This document shows, piece after piece, positions 6,521-13,490 of a stretch of DNA of 13,518 bases. Made by a program: the position numbers and the translations under genes. The notes beneath the pieces are model-generated. The model did not search any database. It worked only from the letters and a program-made list of their open reading frames with translations, and had not been told where the DNA came from. The DNA comes from Strigomonas culicis (taxonomy: Eukaryota > Euglenozoa > Kinetoplastea > Trypanosomatida > Trypanosomatidae). The stretch lies in NCBI GenBank assembly GCA_000482145.1, contig AUXH01000530.1:1-13518 (forward strand), written 5' to 3'. How positions within the stretch are numbered: the stretch's first letter is position 1; each line of letters begins with the position of its first letter.

Positions 6521-9433
6521 TTAAATAAACCCATCCGCCAGCTCCCTCTCAAATCGCTGCAAGCGCATCACAAATGGGTGCTTCTCCTTCGGTGGCTTCG
6601 CGTGCCATATCCGCCCGAACACGGCTCTCCGAATGCGGTGCCACTGTCGCTGCGAGAACTGCTCGTGCGCCGCGTACCCTTGTCCGGGGAAGCGTGGCAC
6701 CTGCACGTACGCAGCCGGCGGGCCGCGCCGCAGCGGCCCCGGCCTGCGGGCCTCCAGCGGCTCGAGGGGCGTCGGCGCCAGGTCCGCGGGCAGCGGCACG
6801 TCCTTGCTCAGCAGGCGCCTCACCCACACGCTGCTGATGTCGCCGTACATGCGATCGAACGGCTTGGCGGCGGTCACGCCGAGCTCCAGCACGGACACCG
6901 TGTCGCTCGCCAGCTCCGCTGCAACGCGCGTGCACCACCCGTCGATGGTGTCGAAGATGGGAACCGTGATGCCAAACTGCGGGCGGTACACGGCGAAGCC
7001 CACCTTGACGGTGTCCTCGAACGGCAGTTGCACCTCCGTCGAGCTCAGCGGGGGAGCGGCAGGCGGGGAGGCCTCTGGGTCTTCCCGGCAGCCCTCCCCT
7101 TCTGCCTCCTCCGCGTCGCGGCCACGTAGGACCACGTTTCGCGCCGCGGTCCGCACGATGGAGGAGTTGCCGACAAAGACGTGGGCCTCCAGCGGGTCGT
7201 GCGCATCCTCCTGGTGGAGGTGCTGCGCCTGCGTGGCGTCCGCCGTCCGTCGAAAGACGCGCCGCGCGTAGCACACGTGCTTGACGTTGTTCACATCGTC
7301 CTCGATGATGTCGTTAAAGTAGCGCCGGCAGCGCGTAAAGCAGGTGTAGCTGAGCGGGTCCATGTTCTGCACGTGCGTGCGGATGCCACGCTTGGCGAGA
7401 ATGCGGCCCGCGTCCTGCAGCGCCTCGCAGGCCGAGAAGTCGAGGAGGGTCATCATGCCGTGGTCAAAGTCCAGTACGAAGTCCGTCACCTTGAGGAAGA
7501 TCTCGCTGTGGTGGCGGTGCAGCAGCTTCATCACCTGATCCACGAACGCCATGCAGGAGCCGAAGAAGAGCACCCCGCGCAGGCGCACGCGCAGCACCTT
7601 CACCTCCGGAAACAGCGTGTCCCGCTGCACATCCAGCAGGTTCACCACAATCAGCGAGTTGTGCTGAAAGGCATGGTTAGCGGGCGCCTCCGCATCCGCC
7701 TCCTCCGGCACATGTATGAGCGAGGTCTGGCGCTCCGCGACATGCACGGAGAAGCTCCCGAGCGAGACGGAGCCGCCGCCCTCGCGCGGGGAGAAGGCGT
7801 CCGCGCCGTCGCTCATCCGCGAGGCGCATTCCTCTTCCTCCCCACTGACATCCACGACGCCAGACGCAGGCTCGGACATCTCTCGTGCGTTGCCGTCGTT
7901 CAGCGAGGGATCGACATGCTTCGTCGCTGGGTTGTGGGGCGGCGGCACACCCCCTCTACTCAGCGAGCCGGGCGACACAAAGGTGGCGTAGGGGGCGCTG
8001 TTCATGACGGGGACCATGGACACGCGGCCGCGCGCCATATTCCACATGAAGAAGAGGAGCGCCGCCGCAAAGCCGCACGCGGCGCCGATGGCAAGGTCCT
8101 CGACCAGCGTCACGACGGTCACCACGACGGCGACGGTGGATTCCTGGAACGAGATGCGCTGCAGAGCGATCATGGCAAACATGCGCAAGTCGGCCGTCTT
8201 GACCGACACCCCGAAGACGACGGCGGACAGGGCTCCCATCGGGATGACCCGGATGACCGCAAAGAGCGCCAACGGGATGATCATCATGAGCAGGGCACAG
8301 ATGAACCCGGAGAGACGCCGAGTGCCGCTGCCGCACTCAATGTTCAGAATGCACGGCCCGTACACGACGCAGCCTGGCATGCCGCTGAAGAAGCCGTTCA
8401 CGATGTGTGCGATGCCGAGCGAGAGCGCCTCGCGCTCAAAGTTCGTGGGGGTCTCCGTCAGCTGGGTGATCTTATAGTCGCTCATGAAGGACTCGATGCA
8501 AGAGATGATGGCCGTCAGAACGGCGGCCACCATCACGTCGGAGGTGGCGGCACCCCAGTCCACGCTCGGCACACTCGGCGCCGGGAAGTTGCCGTGCAGC
8601 TCGTAGAGATGGCCGATGGTGACCGTGTTCATCTGAAACGCGTACTCCATCACGGTGCCCACCACGATGGCCGCAAACGCGGAGGGGATGATGGTGGTGA
8701 AGTACGGCATGAGCATCATGACGGCGAAGGACACGACACATATGACCGCCGTGCAAAAAGCTGTCCTCCCTGTCAGGTACTCGCCGCTCGTGTCCTTAAA
8801 AGAGGCGATCTGGTGCTGAATCATGGAAAGCGCGAGGCCGTTGCAGAACCCTAGCATGAGCGACGCCGGCAGAAGGCGCACCAAACTCGCGAGCCGCAGG
8901 ATGCCGGGGATCATAATAAAGCAACCGGCGATGATGGACACCATGCACACGGCGCCAAAGCCGTGCTGGTCGACGAGATCCGGATAGAGCACAACGACCG
9001 CGCCCGCAATCGCCGTGATCTGGCCGGGGCGGCCACCAAACACACACGGAATGATGCCTAGGAAGAAGGAAGAGAAGAGCCCCACGAGCGGCGCGCCGTG
9101 ACCCATGATGGCAAAGGCGATGGAGGGCGCCACCTGGGCCACGGCGAGCGTGACCCCGGAGAAAAGATCGACCTTCAGTGACAGCAACGTGCCATCCGTC
9201 CAGCATTCCTTCTTGAGAAACCGGAGGACACAGTTCTCGGACGTGTCTACCGGCGCATGGCGGCTCGGGTCGTCTGGGCAGAGACAAGAAAGATACCGGA
9301 GTATGATGTTTTTTCTCCTCCGTCGGAGTTGCGCTTCTTTTTCGACTTGGACCAGACGCGTGAGCTCCTGCGCAACGAGGTCCACCTGTCCACCTGCCGA
9401 CGGGGGGGCGAGGGGGGGCGCCGAGGCCTCCAT
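6521..9433 (-). CDS. SulP/SLC26-type anion transporter with STAS domain and long C-terminal extension
   Basis: This 970-residue membrane protein belongs to the SulP/SLC26 family, which moves anions such as sulfate, bicarbonate or chloride; the substrate here is not known. A cytosolic N-terminal region (1-81) precedes the transport core (about 82-475), which shows PSIAFAIMGHGAPLVGL (103-119), the GGRPGQITAIAGA stretch (133-145) and GMPGCVVYGPCILN (351-364) followed by RRLSG (372-376). These resemble a bacterial SulP branch more than animal SLC26 proteins. A polar linker (about 476-590) leads to a STAS domain (about 595-715) with VLDFDHGMMTLLDFSACEAL at 653-672. A further 250 residues follow, including an ordered-looking segment (about 799-885) that I cannot assign. 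The start is the first ATG after the predicted splice acceptor, leaving a 42-nt leader. The stop is TAA. Confidence 0.93.
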   Translation of the reverse strand: MEASAPPLAPPSAGGQVDLVAQELTRLVQVEKEAQLRRRRKNIILRYLSCLCPDDPSRHAPVDTSENCVLRFLKKECWTDGTLLSLKVDLFSGVTLAVAQVAPSIAFAIMGHGAPLVGLFSSFFLGIIPCVFGGRPGQITAIAGAVVVLYPDLVDQHGFGAVCMVSIIAGCFIMIPGILRLASLVRLLPASLMLGFCNGLALSMIQHQIASFKDTSGEYLTGRTAFCTAVICVVSFAVMMLMPYFTTIIPSAFAAIVVGTVMEYAFQMNTVTIGHLYELHGNFPAPSVPSVDWGAATSDVMVAAVLTAIISCIESFMSDYKITQLTETPTNFEREALSLGIAHIVNGFFSGMPGCVVYGPCILNIECGSGTRRLSGFICALLMMIIPLALFAVIRVIPMGALSAVVFGVSVKTADLRMFAMIALQRISFQESTVAVVVTVVTLVEDLAIGAACGFAAALLFFMWNMARGRVSMVPVMNSAPYATFVSPGSLSRGGVPPPHNPATKHVDPSLNDGNAREMSEPASGVVDVSGEEEECASRMSDGADAFSPREGGGSVSLGSFSVHVAERQTSLIHVPEEADAEAPANHAFQHNSLIVVNLLDVQRDTLFPEVKVLRVRLRGVLFFGSCMAFVDQVMKLLHRHHSEIFLKVTDFVLDFDHGMMTLLDFSACEALQDAGRILAKRGIRTHVQNMDPLSYTCFTRCRRYFNDIIEDDVNNVKHVCYARRVFRRTADATQAQHLHQEDAHDPLEAHVFVGNSSIVRTAARNVVLRGRDAEEAEGEGCREDPEASPPAAPPLSSTEVQLPFEDTVKVGFAVYRPQFGITVPIFDTIDGWCTRVAAELASDTVSVLELGVTAAKPFDRMYGDISSVWVRRLLSKDVPLPADLAPTPLEPLEARRPGPLRRGPPAAYVQVPRFPGQGYAAHEQFSQRQWHRIRRAVFGRIWHAKPPKEKHPFVMRLQRFERELADGFI

Positions 9434-9475
9434 CCAGTCGTCCTTCTTTTATTTACGTTCTCACAGCAAACAAAA

Positions 9476-9577
9476 CTGAACGTGGTGAGGAGGGCGTATA
9501 GGTTGGAGCCAGTTCATACAAACACGTGTACATGAAGCGCAACAGCAAAAGGAAGACGAAGAAAGGGGAGAAAGAGG
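9476..9577 (-). promoter_or_regulatory. Predicted trans-splice acceptor region of the SulP transporter gene
   Basis: On the minus strand a pyrimidine tract at 9577-9547 is followed by 69 nt without any AG. The first AG is at 9477-9476, 42 nt before the ATG. A weaker pyrimidine stretch at 9494-9482 lies closer to the AG and may be the working tract. Confidence 0.5.
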
Positions 9578-9640
9578 CAGTCGAGTGGGTAGGATCTACG
9601 AGCAAGTCAACGAAGAACAACAGAACTCTATAGGAAATAG

Positions 9641-9660
9641 GAGGTGACAAGGGTCACCTC
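9641..9660 (-). other. Perfect 8-bp inverted repeat with 4-nt loop (possible RNA hairpin)
   Basis: GAGGTGAC and GTCACCTC are exact reverse complements separated by four bases. The structure would form in RNA from either strand. It sits about 134-153 nt past the KRR1 stop codon and upstream of the next gene's pyrimidine tract, so it would fall in the KRR1 3' UTR or close to its poly(A) site. Confidence 0.55.
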
Positions 9661-9793
9661 GGGAGAACGATGTGATAGTGGGTATTACATTGTTGTAACA
9701 TACTTTAATTATTATCATCTTAAGCGATTATTCGTATTTCTCGTTGCTGTTGTTGTTGTTTTTTTTATTTTTGTTGTATTATTATTAGTACAC

Positions 9794-10717
9794 TTATTCC
9801 TTCTTGCGACGGTGCTCCTTTTCGCCGCGGCTTCCCTTGTCCTCCTTCTTACTCTGCAGCTCAAAATCCTCCCGCGGCTTCTTCTTTCGGTCGACTAAAA
9901 AGGCCTTACCGCTCTCCATGGCGATATCCTCCAGACGCTTGGGCGGCGCCGGCGGGAAGATGGATTTGTTCATCTTGCCCTCCGCCTTCTTCTTGGCCTC
10001 CTTCGCGCGCTCCTTCTTGATTTTCTGTACCGCCTTGCGCTTCTCCTTGTTCGGCAGGCTCTTCTTGTACACCGGGATGAAGCGGGACCAGTCCTCGTGC
10101 TTCATGTCCTCGCGCTTCGCCAGCTCTCGCTTGATGAGCAGCTGCTTGAGGTTGTAGATGGGGTGGATGTTGTTCATGCAGTCCTCCACCACCTTGCGCA
10201 CCAGCTGGATGCCCTTTGCGGGCCCCATGACGGCCACCGTCTTGCCCTGCACCAGCACGTAGCAGCCGGTGAGAATCTCAATCGCCTTGAGGGTCTGCGC
10301 CTTGGGGCCTATCAGGCGGTCGCGCCGCTTCACAAAGCGCTGCGTGCTCACCCCCTTCATGGCGATGTTGATGATATCACTAAAAATCTCCGTCTGGAAA
10401 ATCTTCTGCGCCTGCGCGAGTGGCACGTTACGCGCTAGCAGCTTGATGAAGTCGCGGGCCTTCACAATCGCGTACGGGTCCCACGTGCGGCGCGTCGTCG
10501 CGACCGTCATGCTGCCCTCCAGCAGGTCTAGCTTGCCTGCCAGCTGGTGCTGGGCAAGCACCTCCTCCACCGCTGGCCAGACGCTCTTGATGTAGGTCTC
10601 CAGGTAGTTAGGGAAAAGCGTGCCGAACGTGGTCTCGTCCACGCAGCACGCGCCGCCGGGCACGTCCTCCTGCGTCAACTCCGGGACGTAGTACTTCGAC
10701 TCTGGATTATTAGCCAT
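9794..10717 (-). CDS. KRR1: KRR1, small-subunit processome component (KH domain)
   Basis: KRR1 is a nucleolar protein needed for early processing of pre-rRNA and assembly of the 40S subunit. The 307-residue product is close to the usual length. The degenerate first KH region lies at about 40-120. The second KH region (about 125-185) includes RRDRLIGPKAQTLKAIE, then VLVQGKTVAVMGPAKG. The family hallmark follows: CMNNIHPIYNLKQLLIKREL (180-199) and EDWSRFIPVYKK (208-219). The C-terminus is highly basic, as is common in ribosome-assembly factors. The second glycine of the usual GxxG loop is replaced by alanine (GPKA, 137-140). The start is the first ATG after a strong splice signal, with a 42-nt leader. 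The stop is TAA. Confidence 0.95.
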   Translation of the reverse strand: MANNPESKYYVPELTQEDVPGGACCVDETTFGTLFPNYLETYIKSVWPAVEEVLAQHQLAGKLDLLEGSMTVATTRRTWDPYAIVKARDFIKLLARNVPLAQAQKIFQTEIFSDIINIAMKGVSTQRFVKRRDRLIGPKAQTLKAIEILTGCYVLVQGKTVAVMGPAKGIQLVRKVVEDCMNNIHPIYNLKQLLIKRELAKREDMKHEDWSRFIPVYKKSLPNKEKRKAVQKIKKERAKEAKKKAEGKMNKSIFPPAPPKRLEDIAMESGKAFLVDRKKKPREDFELQSKKEDKGSRGEKEHRRKKE

Positions 10718-10759
10718 TGCAATAATAAAAGAAGAATACCAACCTATGTACCTTTTGGT

Positions 10760-10791
10760 CTCAGAGAGACGGAGAAATGTAACGGAAAGAA

Positions 10792-10825
<34 letters not shown>
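10760..10825 (-). promoter_or_regulatory. Predicted trans-splice acceptor region of KRR1, with a (CT)n tract
   Basis: On the minus strand a long pyrimidine tract, mostly a CT microsatellite, extends from about 10825 to 10781 with few interruptions. The first AG after it is at 10761-10760, giving a 42-nt leader before the ATG. Confidence 0.6.
10795..10825. repeat. (AG)n microsatellite, about 15 units
   Basis: A continuous alternating AG run of 31 bases on the plus strand. On the transcribed RNA it is a CU run placed where the KRR1 polypyrimidine tract is needed. Confidence 0.95.
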
Positions 10826-10828
<3 letters not shown>

Positions 10829-10948
10829 GAGGTAGCAGAAAGATGTAAAAATATGGAGCTGAATAGCACCAATAGCAAATCCGTACTAGAGGATAACTGT
10901 GGTAAACGTACCATGAAAGTGTTTCAATCTGTCAACGATACTCAACGT

Positions 10949-11263
10949 TTAACAACGCACCCACAGACCATCACTGTTCAGATGCAAAATGTGGGCCTCC
11001 ACAATGGTTCCGTATAGTTGCTCTGGGACTAAGTCAGCATCTTTAAAGGGGATGGCCGTCGTGTTCACCCGCTGCGCGCCCGAGGCGTCCGCTTCTGTGG
11101 GGGCAATGTTGATCGTGCCGAACGGGCACTGCAGGAGACCCGCCAGTGTCTTGCGCACGTCGCCGTAGCGCCCCCCGCGCGGGCACGCCACAAACACAAT
11201 GGTGTCGGAACTTTCACATCGGAACGACACGGGATACTCTAAGTGAAACTTTTCCTTATCCAT
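10949..11263 (-). CDS. Hypothetical protein, 104 residues, possible beta-grasp fold
   Basis: I do not recognise this small protein by sequence. It starts MDKEKFHLEY and ends GLWVRC. The pattern suggests strands (about 11-28), a helix (DVRKTLAGLLQC, 35-46), a further strand (TINIAP, 50-55), a loop and a final strand (EAHILHL, 89-95). This order is reminiscent of a ubiquitin-like fold, but no diagnostic motif and no C-terminal Gly-Gly is present. There is no signal peptide or membrane segment. ATG 11263 is chosen because a splice acceptor lies 32 nt before it; an in-frame extension of 31 codons lies beyond that acceptor. The gap to KRR1 is only 231 nt, so its 3' UTR must be short. The stop is TAA. 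That it is a gene is likely; its function is unknown. Confidence 0.72.
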   Translation of the reverse strand: MDKEKFHLEYPVSFRCESSDTIVFVACPRGGRYGDVRKTLAGLLQCPFGTINIAPTEADASGAQRVNTTAIPFKDADLVPEQLYGTIVEAHILHLNSDGLWVRC

Positions 11264-11702
11264 TGGGTGTTTTCTGCTATGGCAAAAGCAGCAATCTTTG
11301 GCAAAAGAGAGAGAGACGTAGAAAGGAGCGCAAGAACGCGTGAAAATGAAGTACACACCACGTCACAAATGAGTAGTACAGCGCGTGTAGAAAAGTAAAA
11401 AAACATTACGGAAGCAAACAGACAACAAAAAGAAAAGAAATAGTCTCCATGCGGAGACAGAGTAAATGCTTTTTTTTTTCTGTATGTGTATATAAACGTA
11501 AACAGGAGCATATAGAGTTATCAACGGCTATCTAAGGTGGTAATGAGAGCATTGTGAGTCCATCCACCAGAAAAAAAAATGAAATGAGAGTAAGAATGAA
11601 AACAAGAAGCGAAATAATACAAACAACGCCAACGAAAAAAAAGAAAAGTATTCAAAGGCACTGGGAGCAAGATGAAAAAAAGCAATCAGCAATAAGTGAA
11701 CC
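11264..11702. other. Gap between the CNNM-type gene and the 104-residue orphan gene
   Basis: The longest gap between genes. The plus strand is purine-rich over much of it, so the RNA after the CNNM-type stop codon is a string of U-rich and pyrimidine-rich tracts, several followed by AG (for example at 11662-11661). None leads to a convincing frame before the 104-residue gene. A 90-residue minus-strand frame here is Phe-rich and overlaps the next gene in another register, so I do not count it. Confidence 0.55.
11296..11327 (-). promoter_or_regulatory. Predicted trans-splice acceptor region of the 104-residue orphan gene
   Basis: On the minus strand a pyrimidine-rich stretch (about 11327-11303) is followed by AG at 11297-11296. 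The leader would be 32 nt, and the site excludes the longer in-frame start at 11356. Confidence 0.55.
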
Positions 11703-13121
11703 CTACGCCAGGGGCGTGGTTGGTGCCGAGCGCAACCGCCCGGTCGCTGTGCTGATAGATCCCCTGAACACCTTCACATTCCCTGTCGCATTTATTCGCT
11801 CGCCGTCCACCTGCAAGTTCGCCCCTGGGACCTCCTTGCGCTCGTGGCTGGCCGTCATGGAGATGGACGTCACCTTCTTCGTCGCGTTGAGAAAGCGCAT
11901 GCTCTCCATCAGTTCCACGAGACAGTTCTGGCGCCGGCGGGTGTGCGCGGACTGGGCGACGCCGGCCGTGCTGCTGTCGAGCTTGTACAGGCTGGACAGC
12001 ACGTCCGCGAGGGTGAGGAGGCCCACCATGCTCCCGCGCGCGTCGTACACGATGGCCATGTAGCACGCCCCGCTGCGGAAGGACTGGTAGGCGTCGTGCA
12101 GCGATGCGGTCGCCGGCAGGCGCACCACCTCGCAGAGGGGGTAGTCGCCCAGCAGGAGCGGCGGGTCGGGGTTGGTCAGGCAGAGGTGCACCAGCGAGTT
12201 CACGATGAGGGCGCCGACAATCTGTTTGCGGTTCTCGCCCAAGTAGACGGGCACGCGGCTGAAGCCGCTCAGCAGGATGCGGCGGATGGTCGGCTCGTCC
12301 AGCAGGCTGCGCGTGGACAGCATGAAGGCGTCGTCGACGGTCGAGCCGAGGTGCTCGAGCACCGTGTCGGTCGACAGCTGCATGGCGCAGCGCAGCATGC
12401 GGATCTCCGTCGTCTGCAGCTGGTACTCGTCCTCGCTGCTCTCCGCGTCGCGACCGCTGTCCGGGGCCGCGTCACCGCGCCGCCCCTCGTCCACCACGAC
12501 GACGTCCGTGGCGGGCGCGCTGGGGGCGCCGCGGTGACGCGCGACGGTGCTGCTCAAGCTACTCTCCGCATCCTCCGTCTCCTCGCCCTGGTGCCCCACG
12601 AGCAGCGCAGCGATGCCGTCGCGGTCGAGGAGCTGCTCGTGCGTCCCCAACACGTGGTCCAGCAGCCGCCCGACCGGGTAGCTCACGGGCGCCGTCACCA
12701 CAATCGCGAACCAGACGAAGGGCACGAAGAAGGCGCAGATGGGCACCGCGTAGCGCACGAAGAAGGAGAGCGGCACCACCTCGCCGAGGAACAGCACCGC
12801 CGTGATGGAGACGATCAGCGCGGTCAGCTCATCAAATACGGCCTCCAGCAGAATGGGAAGCGTCATCATGCAGAAGGTGTTGCTCAGGATGAGGGCGACC
12901 AGCGTCCAGTGGTTGCGGTCGAGCACGCCGAGAAGCCGGGTAGCCATCCGCTTCATGTCCGCGTCTCCGGTCGTGGACTGCACGCGAAGAAACAAACGAT
13001 CGATCGAGAAGAGAGCGATTTGAAGCCCCGCCGTAAAGCCCGAGGCCATAATAAAGAAAACTATTCCAATGCCATAGAGCGACTTCTCCGTGGAAGTCAG
13101 GTGATGTTCCCCCTCAGTCAT
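11703..13121 (-). CDS. CNNM/DUF21 membrane protein with CBS-domain pair (putative divalent-cation transporter)
   Basis: This 472-residue protein has the DUF21 (CNNM transmembrane) domain followed by a CBS pair. CNNM/CorC-type proteins take part in Mg2+ transport across membranes, with CBS domains sensing adenine nucleotides. Membrane segments lie at about 14-36, 72-92, 100-118 and 128-150. Family motifs are SGFTAGLQIALFSID (27-41), the conserved Asn81 in LILSNTF, and FLGEVVPLSF (111-120). A polar acidic insert (about 178-232) precedes the CBS pair: MLSTRSLLDE and GFSRVPVYLGENRKQIVGAL in the first half, GACYMAIVYDARGSMVGLLT in the second (to about 380). The tail ends without the cyclic-nucleotide-binding-like domain of animal CNNMs. 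I chose ATG 13121; the same frame runs 30 codons further but has only a TTG there. The stop is TAG. Substrate and membrane are inferred, not seen. Confidence 0.88.
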   Translation of the reverse strand: MTEGEHHLTSTEKSLYGIGIVFFIMASGFTAGLQIALFSIDRLFLRVQSTTGDADMKRMATRLLGVLDRNHWTLVALILSNTFCMMTLPILLEAVFDELTALIVSITAVLFLGEVVPLSFFVRYAVPICAFFVPFVWFAIVVTAPVSYPVGRLLDHVLGTHEQLLDRDGIAALLVGHQGEETEDAESSLSSTVARHRGAPSAPATDVVVVDEGRRGDAAPDSGRDAESSEDEYQLQTTEIRMLRCAMQLSTDTVLEHLGSTVDDAFMLSTRSLLDEPTIRRILLSGFSRVPVYLGENRKQIVGALIVNSLVHLCLTNPDPPLLLGDYPLCEVVRLPATASLHDAYQSFRSGACYMAIVYDARGSMVGLLTLADVLSSLYKLDSSTAGVAQSAHTRRRQNCLVELMESMRFLNATKKVTSISMTASHERKEVPGANLQVDGERINATGNVKVFRGSISTATGRLRSAPTTPLA

Positions 13122-13189
13122 TTTAGCTGAAAGTTCTTCTCTTTTTGTGCCCCTATCGAAGCTCTTGATTTCAACAATAGACCAAACAG

Positions 13190-13386
13190 CTTTGAGATAC
13201 GAGCAGCACAAAGAAACTCATATATCTATACTTATTTCTCCCGTTGAATGCGATAAATATAGAGATGAAGAAAGCTTGTCAGAATCGTTGATAAGAAATA
13301 TGTATTCATAGATATCTTTCACAGTGTATGAGAAAAATAAAAGAAGCGACCCATCACAAAGGAAAAAGAAGGGGGTGGGAAAGAGA
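13190..13386 (-). promoter_or_regulatory. Ambiguous trans-splice acceptor region of the CNNM-type gene
   Basis: Unlike its neighbours, this gene has no single obvious acceptor. On the minus strand the strongest pyrimidine tract is 13386-13358, whose first AG is at 13317-13316 (leader about 195 nt). Weaker tracts would use AG at 13239-13238 (leader about 117 nt) or 13191-13190 (leader about 68 nt). Confidence 0.35.
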
Positions 13387-13462
13387 CATATTGGAAAAAG
13401 AAACATGCAATCACACACAAGTCCTTTATACAATACTATAATGTATAGTGCTTGTCTAAAGC

Positions 13463-13490
13463 TATATATATATATATATATATATATATA
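13463..13490. repeat. (TA)14 microsatellite
   Basis: An uninterrupted run of fourteen TA units near the right edge, in the far 5' flank of the CNNM-type gene. It may fall in the 3' flank of a gene outside the window. No function is assigned. Confidence 0.97.

Larger units (their letters stand above)
9434..9793. other. Gap between KRR1 and the SulP transporter gene
   Basis: On the RNA strand, the part next to the KRR1 stop (about 9793-9660) is rich in A and poor in G, with several AAC and AAU repeats. It is followed by an 8-bp hairpin (9641-9660) and then the pyrimidine tract and leader of the transporter gene. No gene is seen. Confidence 0.55.

Noticed and set aside
7181..8854. Plus-strand open frame (557 codons) opposite the SulP gene
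   Set aside because: Same codon-aligned antisense register and same explanation; the translation is rich in His, Arg and Gly with no domain.
11264..11356. 31-codon N-terminal extension of the 104-residue protein
   Set aside because: The splice acceptor at 11297-11296 lies inside it, so the extra codons would be only partly in the mRNA; composition is Cys- and Phe-rich like non-coding sequence.
11443..11458. 6-bp inverted repeat GTCTCC / GGAGAC with 4-nt loop
   Set aside because: Same chance expectation; no second copy or shared position with other genes.
11239..11511. 90-codon minus-strand frame upstream of the 104-residue gene
   Set aside because: Phe/Leu-rich translation of U-rich flank; overlaps the next gene in another register and spans its splice acceptor.
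11844..13130. Plus-strand open frame (428 codons) opposite the CNNM-type gene
   Set aside because: Again exactly in the complementary codon register of a GC-rich gene, so it is a composition by-product.
13122..13211. 30-codon N-terminal extension of the CNNM-type protein
   Set aside because: It begins with TTG rather than ATG, and the family membrane domain starts shortly after the ATG at 13121.
13218..13433. 71-codon minus-strand frame near the right edge
   Set aside because: Phe-rich translation of pyrimidine tracts, with no domain and no supporting splice signal of its own.
13463..13490. (TA)14 tract as a possible replication origin or unwinding element
   Set aside because: Simple AT microsatellites are common in these intergenic regions, and nothing else nearby supports an origin.
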